Numbered from the stretch's first letter, positions 51,216 through 60,600 are shown. The stretch: DNA of 64,000 nt from Pedobacter xixiisoli (GCF_900215335.1 NZ_OCMT01000002.1:744001-808000); one strand, 5' to 3'. A program made the numbers and translations. The notes: generated by a model from the sequence alone, not told the origin.

Positions 51216-51974
51216 TTAATCTCTTTTTACAATGGTTCCAGTAGCTTGTGCAGTAGGCATGATTAACATGTCGTTGATGTTTACATGAGCTGGCCTACTA
51301 GCTGCGTACCAAATCGCATCCGCAATATCTTGCGCCATCAATGGTTCTAAACCGTCATAAACTTTCTTGGCTCTATTTTCATCGCCTTTAAAACGAACCA
51401 GCGAAAATTCCGTTTCTACCATACCTGGATTAATTGCTGTAACCTTAATACCGTGTGGCAGAAGGTCTACACGCATACCTTTATTTAAAGCATCTACGGC
51501 ATGTTTGGTAGCACAATAAACATTTCCATTAGGGTAAACTTCCTTACCAGCAATTGAGCCGATATTAATGATATGTCCTTGCTTTCGCTCTACCATCCAG
51601 CTAGAAACAACTTTGGTAACATAAAGCAAGCCTTTAACGTTGGTATCAATCATTCTATCCCAATCGTCAGTATCTCCCTTATCTATGGGATCTAAGCCTT
51701 GGCTCAAACCTGCATTATTCACCAAAACATCTACTTTTTTCCACTCGGCGGGTAGAATGTCTAAAACATAGTTGATGTTCTCTTTATCTCTTACATCGGC
51801 CTGAATTTTCTTCACCTGTACGTTATACTTTGAAGTAAGTTCTTCTGCTTGAGAAATTAATAGATTTTCTCTTCTAGCTATTAAAATTAAATCGTAACCC
51901 TGAGCTGCAAAAGTAGCAGCACAAGCGGCTCCAATACCTGAAGTTGCTCCTGTAATTAATGCGATTTTGGCCAT
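51216..51974 (-). CDS. SDR-family NAD(P)-dependent oxidoreductase (YdfG-like)
   Basis: A 252-residue short-chain dehydrogenase. ALITGATSGIGAACA is the coenzyme loop near residues 5-19, NNAGLSQG follows, and the catalytic Ser-Tyr-Lys is visible as IGSIAGKEVYPNGNVYCATKHAV. It resembles YdfG/serine dehydrogenase-type SDRs acting on 3-hydroxy acids. I start at ATG 51972-51974; an upstream TTG would add eight residues. A TAACTTTG box ends 21 bases upstream. Confidence 0.9.
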   Translation of the reverse strand: MAKIALITGATSGIGAACAATFAAQGYDLILIARRENLLISQAEELTSKYNVQVKKIQADVRDKENINYVLDILPAEWKKVDVLVNNAGLSQGLDPIDKGDTDDWDRMIDTNVKGLLYVTKVVSSWMVERKQGHIINIGSIAGKEVYPNGNVYCATKHAVDALNKGMRVDLLPHGIKVTAINPGMVETEFSLVRFKGDENRAKKVYDGLEPLMAQDIADAIWYAASRPAHVNINDMLIMPTAQATGTIVKRD

Positions 51975-51995
51975 TTGTTGTTCTTGCGTTTGGCA

Positions 51996-52003
51996 CAAAG
52001 TTA
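51996..52003 (-). promoter_or_regulatory. -7 box upstream of the SDR gene
   Basis: TAACTTTG on the minus strand, 21 bases before the SDR ATG, matches TAnnTTTG. Confidence 0.5.
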
Positions 52004-52023
52004 TGCTTTTTCTTAAAAGCGAA

Positions 52024-52785
52024 TTACTCGAAAAACAAACTGAAAGTAAAATTTCGTAAAATAGCTTTATCGATTGGGGTGTCGTAAGGATGTCCTTCTC
52101 TTCTAATCACGTTACCAAAAGAGTGGCTTACTTTTATTTCCGGAGACATTTTAAAATATTCGAAGTAAAGATCAAAACCTAAACCAGCTTCATAAGAGGC
52201 GTAACTTTTTTTGCTTTTCAACAAACGTTCAATCGCTATTGCACCTTCATCCTTTGGCTTTTTATTCCCTCCCAAATCAGTAGAATATTTTGCGCCTAAC
52301 AGCACATAAGCCCTAAAATCTTTTCTACGCTCTGATTTTAACTTTATACTCAATGGCAAATCCACCATCACAGGAGAAACCTTTTGTTGCTTTTTACCAT
52401 CAGGAAAATTGCCCACAAAATTGCTATTATAACCAGTTAAGTCATACTCATAGTTTACAAGCCTGTCGTTAAATATGATAGAGGGTGTACTTCTTAGGTC
52501 GAGGTTTTTATTAAGCTTGTAATTCAGTACGAAACCTATTCCAAAGCCAGCAGAAAGTGGAGACGAAATAGAATTTAACCGTGGTGATGCTGGTCCTCCA
52601 TTAGGATTAGGATCTGGAACTGGTTCTTGCCAATTAGCTGTCCTAATGATCTTATATTCTGACGCAATGTATTGAAAACCAAACCCCCAATTAAAATTCT
52701 CCTGATCAATACCACCACCCCAGTTTTGAGCTTTGGCATGTAAGAAAATTACAGAAAATAAGAGGATCAGTAGCTTTTTTTTCAT
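52024..52785 (-). CDS. porT: PorT-like outer-membrane protein of the type IX secretion system
   Basis: A 253-residue protein with a signal peptide (1-19, ending HAKAQ) and a beta-barrel pattern (GFGIGFVLNYKLNKNLDLRS, VMVDLPLSIKLKSERRKDFRAYVLLGAKY). It matches PorT, an outer-membrane component of T9SS in Porphyromonas and Flavobacterium. The start overlaps the ubiE stop by 4 bases, the usual Bacteroidota ubiE-porT arrangement. Confidence 0.82.
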   Translation of the reverse strand: MKKKLLILLFSVIFLHAKAQNWGGGIDQENFNWGFGFQYIASEYKIIRTANWQEPVPDPNPNGGPASPRLNSISSPLSAGFGIGFVLNYKLNKNLDLRSTPSIIFNDRLVNYEYDLTGYNSNFVGNFPDGKKQQKVSPVMVDLPLSIKLKSERRKDFRAYVLLGAKYSTDLGGNKKPKDEGAIAIERLLKSKKSYASYEAGLGFDLYFEYFKMSPEIKVSHSFGNVIRREGHPYDTPIDKAILRNFTFSLFFE

Positions 52786-53510
52786 TTAATACCGGTGTAG
52801 ATGGCACTAATTCCAAACGTTAAAGAACGGTGTTTGGTATTTTGATAGCCAACTTTTTCCATCAGTGCTGTGAAATTTTTACCATCTGGGAATGCTTGCA
52901 CAGATTCTTCTAAATACGCATAAGCTTTTTTATCCTTAGAAAACAAGCCTCCAAAAAATGGCGTTGCATATCTAAAGTAGAAATGGTATAATTGCTTTAT
53001 TGGAAACACACGAGGTTTAGAAAACTCCAAAATCACCACTTTACCACCAGGCTTAAGCACCCTAAACATATCCGTCAAGCCTTTTTCTAGGTTTTCGTAA
53101 TTACGCACACCGAAAGCTACGGTAATGGCATCAAAAGTATTGTCTTCGAAATGCAAACCTTCTGAGTCTCCTTTTTCTACCGAAAATACATGACCTAAAT
53201 TTCGCTCCGCAATTTTTTTCTTGGCAACTTCTAACATCCCTTCAGAAATATCGACCCCTATAATCTGTTCGGGATTTAATATTTTAATGGATTCGAATGC
53301 AAAATCTCCAGTTCCTGTAGCAACATCCAATATTTTTTGCGGACGAGAAGACAAAAGTTCCTTAATTGCCTTTTTACGCCAAATGATATCGATACCTAAG
53401 GATAAAAAGTGATTAAGGAAATCGTAAGTGCCCGAAATATTATTGAACATGCTTGCCACCTGCTCTTTTTTAGTTTCGGTGCCAGAATACGGAGTGATTT
53501 GTGGATTCAT
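52782..53510 (-). CDS. ubiE: Demethylmenaquinone methyltransferase
   Basis: A 242-residue class I SAM methyltransferase. Motif I is LDVATGTGDFAFE (near residues 57-69), NTFDAITVAFGVRNYENLEKGL holds the conserved UbiE/MenG loop, and KPGGKVVILEFSKP follows. It completes menaquinone by C-methylation. I use the ATG at 53508-53510, MNPQITPYSG; an upstream TTG would sit inside the promoter box. It is coupled to porT. Confidence 0.92.
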   Translation of the reverse strand: MNPQITPYSGTETKKEQVASMFNNISGTYDFLNHFLSLGIDIIWRKKAIKELLSSRPQKILDVATGTGDFAFESIKILNPEQIIGVDISEGMLEVAKKKIAERNLGHVFSVEKGDSEGLHFEDNTFDAITVAFGVRNYENLEKGLTDMFRVLKPGGKVVILEFSKPRVFPIKQLYHFYFRYATPFFGGLFSKDKKAYAYLEESVQAFPDGKNFTALMEKVGYQNTKHRSLTFGISAIYTGIK

Positions 53511-53519
53511 AATTTGATG

Positions 53520-53527
53520 CAAAGATA
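53520..53527 (-). promoter_or_regulatory. -7 box upstream of ubiE
   Basis: TATCTTTG on the minus strand ends 9 bases before the ubiE ATG. It is divergent from the engB promoter. Confidence 0.6.
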
Positions 53528-53617
53528 GCGTTATTTTGGTTAATAGGTTAACTGTAAAAACTGGTTAATTGTATTTGCCAATCGTTTAATCGATTAAACG
53601 ATTCTCACAATTAACCT

Positions 53618-53625
53618 TATCTTTG
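53618..53625 (+). promoter_or_regulatory. -7 box abutting the engB start
   Basis: TATCTTTG is followed by CAAC and the engB ATG, predicting a leaderless transcript. Confidence 0.65.
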
Positions 53626-53629
53626 CAAC

Positions 53630-54277
53630 ATGATTATTAAATCTGCAACCTTCGTAGTTAGCAATACCAAAGTATCGGCTTTGCCACTACCCGACATGCC
53701 AGAATATGCTTTCATTGGGCGTTCTAATGTAGGCAAGTCTTCGCTAATCAACATGTTAGTCAACCAACAGGGACTAGCCAAAACTTCGCAAAAGCCAGGA
53801 AAAACCCAGTTGATTAATCACTTTTTAATTAACGAAAAATGGTACATCGTGGATTTACCTGGTTATGGATACGCTCGAGTATCGAAAAGCAGCAGGGAAA
53901 AATGGGAAAAGTTCATTAGAGCCTACATCACTAAGAGAGAAAACTTACAGTGTGTATTTGTTTTGATTGACAGCAGATTAGAACCTCAAAAAATTGATTT
54001 AGAATTTTGCTCATGGTTGGGAGAATGTCAAATCCCATTCGCACTGATTTATACGAAGGCTGATAAACAATCGGGGCCTAAAACAGACCAAAATGTAGCT
54101 AAGTTTAACAAAACTTTATTAGGCTGGTTTGAGGAATTACCTTCGTTTTTTGTTACTTCGGCAGAAAACGCACAAGGAAAGGAAGATGTTTTACAGTTTA
54201 TCCAAGAAGTAAATGCAGATTTTTTGAAACCTGTTATCGACCCTAAATTTTACGCTGCAAGCAACCCAGAAAAGTAA
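53630..54277 (+). CDS. engB: Ribosome biogenesis GTPase EngB/YihA
   Basis: A 215-residue small GTPase needed for large ribosomal subunit assembly. GRSNVGKSSLIN (P loop, near residues 32-43), a QKPGKTQ switch I, DLPGYGYARV switch II and IYTKADK complete the G motifs. Length is standard. It precedes ubiA by 33 bases. Confidence 0.95.
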   Translation: MIIKSATFVVSNTKVSALPLPDMPEYAFIGRSNVGKSSLINMLVNQQGLAKTSQKPGKTQLINHFLINEKWYIVDLPGYGYARVSKSSREKWEKFIRAYITKRENLQCVFVLIDSRLEPQKIDLEFCSWLGECQIPFALIYTKADKQSGPKTDQNVAKFNKTLLGWFEELPSFFVTSAENAQGKEDVLQFIQEVNADFLKPVIDPKFYAASNPEK

Positions 54278-54310
54278 CGATCTGTTTAAAGTTCACACCC
54301 TCTATATCAA

Positions 54311-55168
54311 ATGAAAAAGTATTTTTCGCTCGTTTTATTTGCGCACTCTATATTTGCAATGCCTTTTGCCTTTATCGGATTTTTCTTAGGTGTAACAACT
54401 ACTACAAATCCTTTTAACTGGTATTTACTTTTGGCGGTAGTGCTTTGTATGGTATTTGCTCGTAACGCAGCGATGGCTTTTAACAGGTATTTAGATAGAG
54501 ACATCGATGCTAAAAATCCGAGAACTGTAACGAGAGATATTCCGTCGGGTAAAATTTCAGCTAATGAAGCTTTAACTTTCGTGATTGTTAACTGTGCATT
54601 GTTTATTGCAACTACTTTCTTTATTAATTCGCTTTGTTTTTACCTCTCGCCTATTGCGATTTTTGTAGTACTTTTTTACAGCTACACTAAACGTTTTACG
54701 GCACTTTGCCATTTAGTTTTAGGGCTTGGACTGGGACTTGCCCCTATAGGCGCTTATATTGCCGTAACGGGACAATTCAACATTGTTCCTGTGCTTTATT
54801 CGTTCGCCGTTCTGTTTTGGGTAAGTGGTTTCGACATCATTTATGCGTTACAGGATGAAGAGTTTGACCGTTCAGAAAAGCTACACTCTATTCCCTCTGC
54901 TTTAGGTAGGAAAAATGCTTTACGCTTATCCTCATTTCTACATATTCTTTCAGCAGCCTGCGTGATTACGCCAATTTATTTTATGGATTTTGGCTGGCCT
55001 TATTATGGCGGTGTAATATTTTTCTGTGCCATGCTGATTTATCAACATCGATTAGTAAAGCCAAATGATATCAGTAAAGTAGATAGAGCTTTTGCAACTA
55101 CCAATGGCTATGCTTCGGTAGTTTTTGCTATTTGCTTTTTGGTTGATGCTTATTTGAGGAGCAGATAG
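54311..55168 (+). CDS. UbiA-family prenyltransferase
   Basis: A 285-residue membrane prenyltransferase with about eight helices. The two Asp-rich motifs are NRYLDRDIDAKNPRT (near residue 59) and YALQDEEFDRSEKLHSIP (near residue 179). It could be MqnP of the futalosine menaquinone pathway or a 4-hydroxybenzoate-type enzyme. The nearby ubiE/menG on the other strand supports a quinone role, but the exact ring substrate is not shown. Confidence 0.85.
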   Translation: MKKYFSLVLFAHSIFAMPFAFIGFFLGVTTTTNPFNWYLLLAVVLCMVFARNAAMAFNRYLDRDIDAKNPRTVTRDIPSGKISANEALTFVIVNCALFIATTFFINSLCFYLSPIAIFVVLFYSYTKRFTALCHLVLGLGLGLAPIGAYIAVTGQFNIVPVLYSFAVLFWVSGFDIIYALQDEEFDRSEKLHSIPSALGRKNALRLSSFLHILSAACVITPIYFMDFGWPYYGGVIFFCAMLIYQHRLVKPNDISKVDRAFATTNGYASVVFAICFLVDAYLRSR

Positions 55169-55401
55169 TTCTTTTTTAATGGTTAGTTGTTAATGGTTGA
55201 TGGCTGATATATTAGGTGCAAAGCCTGTACTTCATTAGGCCAGTGAGTGTAACAAAAGGTTTCAAGTTCTTCCCGCTGATTCCGCAGATTTAAACCGCAG
55301 ATTTCAAGAAGATCATTGACTAACTTTTAACATGCAAACTAATTCCTAACTCCTAATCCCTAGCCCCTAACTGATCGCTGACTACTGACCTCTGACTACT
55401 T

Positions 55402-57372
55402 TTATACCGGTAACCTGTTCAGTTCAATATCATCTGGACTTACAAAAATCAGAGGCACCTTTTCTACATCAACATAGCTAGAATCTAAACCGAAACTGGT
55501 CACTTCAGATAAGCTCAAACGTTTAAGTATAAAGTAATAATCCATAATAGTTTGCTCATAGAAACTCAAATTAGTGAATTTACTCAAATGTTTCTCTAAC
55601 AACACAAACCTGAAATCTCCAGTAATTTTATGCTTATTTAGCGAAGTATATTGGCTGGTAATATCTACCTCTCCGTTTTTCACTAACTCTTCTACAACTT
55701 TTCTATAAAGTAGATTGATACGTTGTTCGATCCTAAAACCTAGCTTAAAGTCAATTCTAATCAATTTCCCTGGAATCAAGAACTCTACTTTATAATCCAT
55801 CGTATAAGGCTCATCCATTACATCTACGTGAACCAACCAATATACATCGGCACGTTTAGGCTCCTTTTGAATGATGGAATAGATAATCTTAGATTCAATT
55901 TCCGTTTTAAAATTTGCACTTGTTAAATAAACCAATTGCGAAGAAAATTTAGGTACCGATATATCTCCACTTAACTCTTTGATGATATCGTAATAATCTT
56001 CTATCTCTACGTATTTAACAAACCTATTTTTGATTTTACGAGAAGCATACCAAGTCCACATTACACTTAGCAGCGCCATGCTAATTAGCAATGCAAACCA
56101 TCCACCATGTGTGAATTTATACATATTACCTGCCAAAAAGAATAACTCGATAACGCCATAAACCACTCCAAAAATGACAACCAAATAAGTTGGGAATTTC
56201 TTGCGCAGCATGAACACGATGATCAAGATTGTGGTCATTAAAAAGGTAAGGTTAATTGCCAATCCGTAGGCACCCTCCATATTATCCGACTTTTTAAATA
56301 TCAGGACGATGATGATACAGCCTATACAAAGAATCCAGTTAATTGACGGCACATACAACTGTCCTTTCTGAACGCTTGGATAGTTAATACGTACTTTTGG
56401 CCAAAGATTTAACCTCACTGCTTCCGAAATAAGCGTAAAAGCTCCCGAAATCATCGCTTGTGAAGCAACAACAGCTGCCATCGTAGCCAAACCAACTAAA
56501 TACAGCACCATATTACTTGGCACCAATTCGAAGAAAGGATTAATCGCTCTTAGATCTTTATCTACGTGTGTAAGAATCCACGCACCTTGACCTAAGTAAT
56601 TAAGGATAAGCATAGTTTTTACGAAAATCCAGCTCACACGGATGTTTCTTTTACCGCAGTGTCCTAAATCAGAATAAAGTGCTTCAGCTCCTGTAGTACA
56701 CAGAAATACGCCACCTAAAATCAAAAAGGCTTCAGAATTAGTGGCCAGCAGATTTATAGCGTAGTAAGGATTTAAAGCTTTTAATATAAACGGGCTGTGA
56801 ATGATATTCATAAAGCCCATTGCACCCAAAGCAATAAACCACAGCAACATAATTGGACCAAATAATTTACCTACGAGGTTAGTACCAAATTGCTGAATGA
56901 TAAAAAGCACCGCAATAATCGTAATTACAATCGGGAACACTTCTAGCGTAGGAAACTTTAACTGTAGACCTTCTATAGCAGATGTAACGGTAATACTTGG
57001 TGTAATCATTCCATCGGCGAGTAGTGCTGCTCCCCCAATAATTGCGGGAATAACCAGCCATTTTGCCTTTTTACGCACTAAAGAATAAAGAGAAAAAATT
57101 CCTCCTTCGCCTTTATTATCAGCCCTAAGGGTTACAATTACATATTTGATGGTAGTTTGTAGAGTTAGGGTCCAGATGATACACGAAAGCGCACCTAAAA
57201 CCAGCGCTTCGTCTATTGTTTGTGGTGTTGACCCTTTGTGTTCTCCTAAAGCAATTTTAAAAATAGCTTTTAATGTATAAAGCGGTGATGTACCTATATC
57301 ACCAAACACAATACCTAGCGTTACTAACAACCCTCCGGCAGTAAGGGCATTAACATTTTTATGACTCGACAC
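55402..57372 (-). CDS. kup: Kup potassium uptake protein, GTG start
   Basis: A 656-residue potassium:proton symporter of the KUP/HAK family with about 12 helices in the first 450 residues: GIVFGDIGTSPLYTLKA at the start, GEGGIFSLYSLVRKK, ADGMITPSITVTSA, TGAEALYSDLGHCG. The last 190 residues are cytosolic (EIDYYDIIKELSG...). The only start that fits the conserved N terminus is GTG at 57370-57372; no ATG occurs before the body. Transport is driven by proton symport. Confidence 0.93.
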   Translation of the reverse strand: MSSHKNVNALTAGGLLVTLGIVFGDIGTSPLYTLKAIFKIALGEHKGSTPQTIDEALVLGALSCIIWTLTLQTTIKYVIVTLRADNKGEGGIFSLYSLVRKKAKWLVIPAIIGGAALLADGMITPSITVTSAIEGLQLKFPTLEVFPIVITIIAVLFIIQQFGTNLVGKLFGPIMLLWFIALGAMGFMNIIHSPFILKALNPYYAINLLATNSEAFLILGGVFLCTTGAEALYSDLGHCGKRNIRVSWIFVKTMLILNYLGQGAWILTHVDKDLRAINPFFELVPSNMVLYLVGLATMAAVVASQAMISGAFTLISEAVRLNLWPKVRINYPSVQKGQLYVPSINWILCIGCIIIVLIFKKSDNMEGAYGLAINLTFLMTTILIIVFMLRKKFPTYLVVIFGVVYGVIELFFLAGNMYKFTHGGWFALLISMALLSVMWTWYASRKIKNRFVKYVEIEDYYDIIKELSGDISVPKFSSQLVYLTSANFKTEIESKIIYSIIQKEPKRADVYWLVHVDVMDEPYTMDYKVEFLIPGKLIRIDFKLGFRIEQRINLLYRKVVEELVKNGEVDITSQYTSLNKHKITGDFRFVLLEKHLSKFTNLSFYEQTIMDYYFILKRLSLSEVTSFGLDSSYVDVEKVPLIFVSPDDIELNRLPV

Positions 57373-57388
57373 GTAAAAAAATTTTAAG

Positions 57389-57396
57389 CAAAACTA
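57389..57396 (-). promoter_or_regulatory. -7 box upstream of kup
   Basis: TAGTTTTG on the minus strand matches TAnnTTTG and ends 16 bases before the GTG start. Confidence 0.5.
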
Positions 57397-57546
57397 CATA
57401 AATATTCATGATAAAAATCTATTTCTAATTAAAAGCTGTTTTTATTTGATAGTGTATCAATTACGCTTTTAATTTCTACGCTGTTAAATATTGTTAAATA
57501 ATATGGGCGCATCGCTTTTTGTTTGATTTTATTGTTTAATTATTTA

Positions 57547-57554
57547 TATTTTTG
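57547..57554 (+). promoter_or_regulatory. -7 box upstream of the T9SS cargo gene
   Basis: TATTTTTG ends 12 bases before the ATG and matches TAnnTTTG. Confidence 0.5.
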
Positions 57555-57566
57555 TGGAACATTTAG

Positions 57567-58079
57567 ATGAGAATAAACAGCATAAAGATAGCGCTCCGCA
57601 GCAATGTAGCATGCCTTACGGTTATGTTGTCGCTAATATGCATTTCAGTTTTCGCACAAAAAGCTGATACTACTAAATTTTCTGCTAGGCCGAAAGCTAA
57701 AGCCATTAGCAGAATTCCTGTAATCAAAGGTAGTGTTCAATCTTACAAGCCAAGTTATAATATCTATTCGACCTCGGATACACATACCAAACCTGCCGCT
57801 AAAGAAAAAAACGAGAGAACTTTAACGGTGCTTAAAATCTATCCAAATCCAGTTGTCGAGCAAATCAATATTAATCTCCGCTTAGAAAAAGAAACTAGCC
57901 TTTCTATTAAAATCACGGATTTACTTGGAAATGAAGTGGTAACACTTGCCAACGAGCGAATACAACTTGGCGAACATACTAAAACCTATAGCGTACCCGC
58001 GAAACTCAATGCCGGTATCTATTTCCTGCGCATTGTAGCTGGTGGAGAACCTGTAATCAGGAAAATATCTGTACTCTAG
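57567..58079 (+). CDS. Small protein with type IX secretion sorting domain
   Basis: A 170-residue protein with a signal peptide (about 1-31, ending VFAQ), a short low-complexity middle (32-88), and a C-terminal type A sorting domain: LKIYPNPVVEQININLRLE (from about residue 91) through GIYFLRIVAGGEPVIRKISVL. T9SS sorts such C termini to the surface. The mature cargo is only about 50-60 residues, rich in Lys/Ser/Thr, with no enzymatic domain visible. It stands alone between kup and a FAH gene. Confidence 0.85.
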   Translation: MRINSIKIALRSNVACLTVMLSLICISVFAQKADTTKFSARPKAKAISRIPVIKGSVQSYKPSYNIYSTSDTHTKPAAKEKNERTLTVLKIYPNPVVEQININLRLEKETSLSIKITDLLGNEVVTLANERIQLGEHTKTYSVPAKLNAGIYFLRIVAGGEPVIRKISVL

Positions 58080-58163
58080 CTTAGTCGTAAAACTGTTTAA
58101 TTGTTTCAGCGTTATCTAATCAATTAACCGATTAACCCATCAACAGTTAATCAAAATAAACCT

Positions 58164-58171
58164 TATTTTTG
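58164..58171 (+). promoter_or_regulatory. -7 box abutting the FAH gene start
   Basis: TATTTTTG is followed by CTTC and the ATG, another predicted leaderless start. Confidence 0.65.
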
Positions 58172-58175
58172 CTTC

Positions 58176-58787
58176 ATGAAAATCATTGCAATTGGCAGAA
58201 ACTACGCTGCACACGCCGCAGAATTAAATAATGCGATACCTACAAAACCTATCATATTTTTAAAGCCAGATACCGCTGTTTTAAAAGACAACAAACCTTT
58301 CTACATCCCTGATTTTTCTAATGATGTACACTACGAATTAGAAGTTGTGCTTAAAATTTGTAAAGAAGGCAAACATATTGCAGAGAAATTTGCTTCTAAC
58401 TATTACGAAGAAATTGGCTTAGGAGTTGATTTTACTGCAAGAGACATCCAAGCAGAGCACAAAGAAAAAGGCTTGCCTTGGGAATTGGCAAAAGCATTTG
58501 ACAACTCGGCCGTAATTAGCAATTTCTTACCAAAAAGCGATTACAAAGACATGTATGATATCAAGTTTGAGTTAAAGAAAAATGGGGAAAGCAAGCAAAA
58601 TGGTCATACTGCCAATCTGCTATTTTCGTTTGAAAAGATAATCTCCTTTGTATCGCAGTACATTACTTTAAAAAAAGGCGATTTAATTTTTACGGGTACT
58701 CCAGAAGGCGTTGGCAAGGTAAATGCTGGCGATAGATTAGAAGCTTGGCTAGAAGATAAACAACTACTTAATTTCGAAATAAAATAA
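58176..58787 (+). CDS. Fumarylacetoacetate hydrolase-family protein
   Basis: A 203-residue FAH/FAA-hydrolase domain. IAIGRNYAAHAAEL at the start, HYELEVVLKICKEG with the metal-binding Glu residues (near 59-61), GLGVDFTARDIQAEHKEKGLPWELAKAFDN, and LIFTGTPEGVGKVNAGD are diagnostic. Members hydrolyse or decarboxylate beta-diketo acids, such as oxaloacetate or acylpyruvates; the exact substrate is unknown. Length equals the short YcgM-like class. Confidence 0.9.
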   Translation: MKIIAIGRNYAAHAAELNNAIPTKPIIFLKPDTAVLKDNKPFYIPDFSNDVHYELEVVLKICKEGKHIAEKFASNYYEEIGLGVDFTARDIQAEHKEKGLPWELAKAFDNSAVISNFLPKSDYKDMYDIKFELKKNGESKQNGHTANLLFSFEKIISFVSQYITLKKGDLIFTGTPEGVGKVNAGDRLEAWLEDKQLLNFEIK

Positions 58788-58793
58788 AATTTG

Positions 58794-60521
58794 ATGCGCA
58801 ATTACATTACCTACATTTCACTCGTACTTTTACTTTTCTTTTCAAATCCTCTAACAGCGCAACAAACTTATAGCAACCATAGTTATCCACTAACGGATTT
58901 CCGCTCACCGCTAGATATTGAACCTCCTGCTTTGGCGGGTTCTTTTGGTGAGTTAAGAGCAAACCACTTCCATTCGGGCATAGATTTTAGAACCAATCAG
59001 CGTATAGGCTACCCTGTTTACGCACCTGCTGATGGATTCATTTCTCGTTTAAGAGTGCAAAATAGTGGCTTCGGATTAGCATTATACATCAACCATCTCA
59101 ACGGTTACACTACAGTTTACGGACATTTATCGAGGTTCAATCCTAAGATAGCGCAGATTGTAAAAAATATTCAGTACAAGAAAACTTCGTATGAGATTGA
59201 TGAATTTCCATCTGCTGATCTTATTCCAGTGAGAAAGGGAGAAGTAATTGCCTATACTGGTAATACGGGAAGTTCTGGTGGTCCGCATTTGCACTTCGAA
59301 ATTCGCGATAGCAAAACTGAAGCGACCATCAATCCGCAATTGTTAGGCATCAGCATTCCCGACAACATCCCTCCTAACATTGCCGCCATGTATGTTTACC
59401 GATTGAACGGAAAACCTTTCAACGAATTTACTCCCAAGCAATATTTTCAAGTGGCAGGTGGAAAAGGAAGCTACAAACTCAACCAAGTGAACACGATAAA
59501 TTTAAGTGGCGAGGTTGGTTTTGGAATTGTGGTAAACGACAGACATAACGGTGCTTCGGGCAATAATGGTGCTTACTCTATTGAATTAGCCGTGGATGGC
59601 AATACCGTTTACACTTCCGCATTGGAAAGATTTACTTTCGATAATAGCAAAGCCATTAATTCTCACATCGATTACCCAACCTACCTGCGCACCAAGCAAA
59701 GCATCCAAAAAAGCTTTGTAGACCCAGGCAATCCTTTACAAATCTATTTCAACCTTGTTAATAGTGGCCGAATTACGTTCAACGATGGAAAAACCCACAC
59801 CGTTAAATACACCATTAGCGATGCTAGAGGAAACAAAAGCACCTTAGCCTTTAATGTGTTTGCCGATGCAAAAGCAGTGATTAATACGCCTGAGCCACCT
59901 GTAGGAACTAGCTTTGCCTACAATAAACAAAATGAGTTTAGTACTGAGGCTGTAAAAGTAATTTTACCGAAGGGAACTTTATACAACGACTTTAATTTCC
60001 TTTACAAGAAAACTGCTAAACCTCAGCAGAACGCATTTTCAGAAATTCACCACATCCATAATAATTTTACGCCTTTACATACCGGCTTTGAACTTTGGAT
60101 AAAGGCTGATAGTACTGTCATTAAACATCAAAACAAAGCTTTAATAGTGAACAGCAACCGTTCATCACAAGGTGGAAGTTTTGATAACGGCTGGGTAAAA
60201 ACAAAACCACGTAACTTCGGTAGCTTTTTTATTGCGATAGATACAGTTGCGCCAAATATTGTTCCTGTAAATATCGCCAATGGCAAAAACATGGCGGGTG
60301 TTAGTAAAATGAGTTTTAGAATTAGCGATGGTTTGTCGGGTATTAAGAGCTTTAACGGCTATATTGATGGCAAATGGGTATTGATGGAATTCGACACTAA
60401 AACTGCTAGCTTATGGCATAATTTCGATGAAAGAACTGCAAAAGGTAAACATACTTTCGAGTTACTTGTTGTCGATATGAAAGATAATACCAAAAGATAC
60501 GCAATAGAATTTTATAGATAA
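58794..60521 (+). CDS. M23 family metallopeptidase
   Basis: A 575-residue protein with a signal peptide (about 1-23, ending TAQ). The N-terminal catalytic LytM domain (about 45-190) has HFHSGIDFRTN, VYAPADGFISRL and HLHFEIRD zinc ligands, so zinc-dependent peptidoglycan endopeptidase activity is likely. A long C-terminal region (about 200-575) looks like several beta-sandwich domains without known function. I use the ATG at 58794; a TTG lies immediately before it in frame. Confidence 0.85.
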   Translation: MRNYITYISLVLLLFFSNPLTAQQTYSNHSYPLTDFRSPLDIEPPALAGSFGELRANHFHSGIDFRTNQRIGYPVYAPADGFISRLRVQNSGFGLALYINHLNGYTTVYGHLSRFNPKIAQIVKNIQYKKTSYEIDEFPSADLIPVRKGEVIAYTGNTGSSGGPHLHFEIRDSKTEATINPQLLGISIPDNIPPNIAAMYVYRLNGKPFNEFTPKQYFQVAGGKGSYKLNQVNTINLSGEVGFGIVVNDRHNGASGNNGAYSIELAVDGNTVYTSALERFTFDNSKAINSHIDYPTYLRTKQSIQKSFVDPGNPLQIYFNLVNSGRITFNDGKTHTVKYTISDARGNKSTLAFNVFADAKAVINTPEPPVGTSFAYNKQNEFSTEAVKVILPKGTLYNDFNFLYKKTAKPQQNAFSEIHHIHNNFTPLHTGFELWIKADSTVIKHQNKALIVNSNRSSQGGSFDNGWVKTKPRNFGSFFIAIDTVAPNIVPVNIANGKNMAGVSKMSFRISDGLSGIKSFNGYIDGKWVLMEFDTKTASLWHNFDERTAKGKHTFELLVVDMKDNTKRYAIEFYR

Positions 60522-60600
60522 TTGTTTAATCGATTAATCGTAAAACGAGTTAGTCGATTTGTACAGTTAACCGATTATACTTTTTAAACAGTTAACCAAA

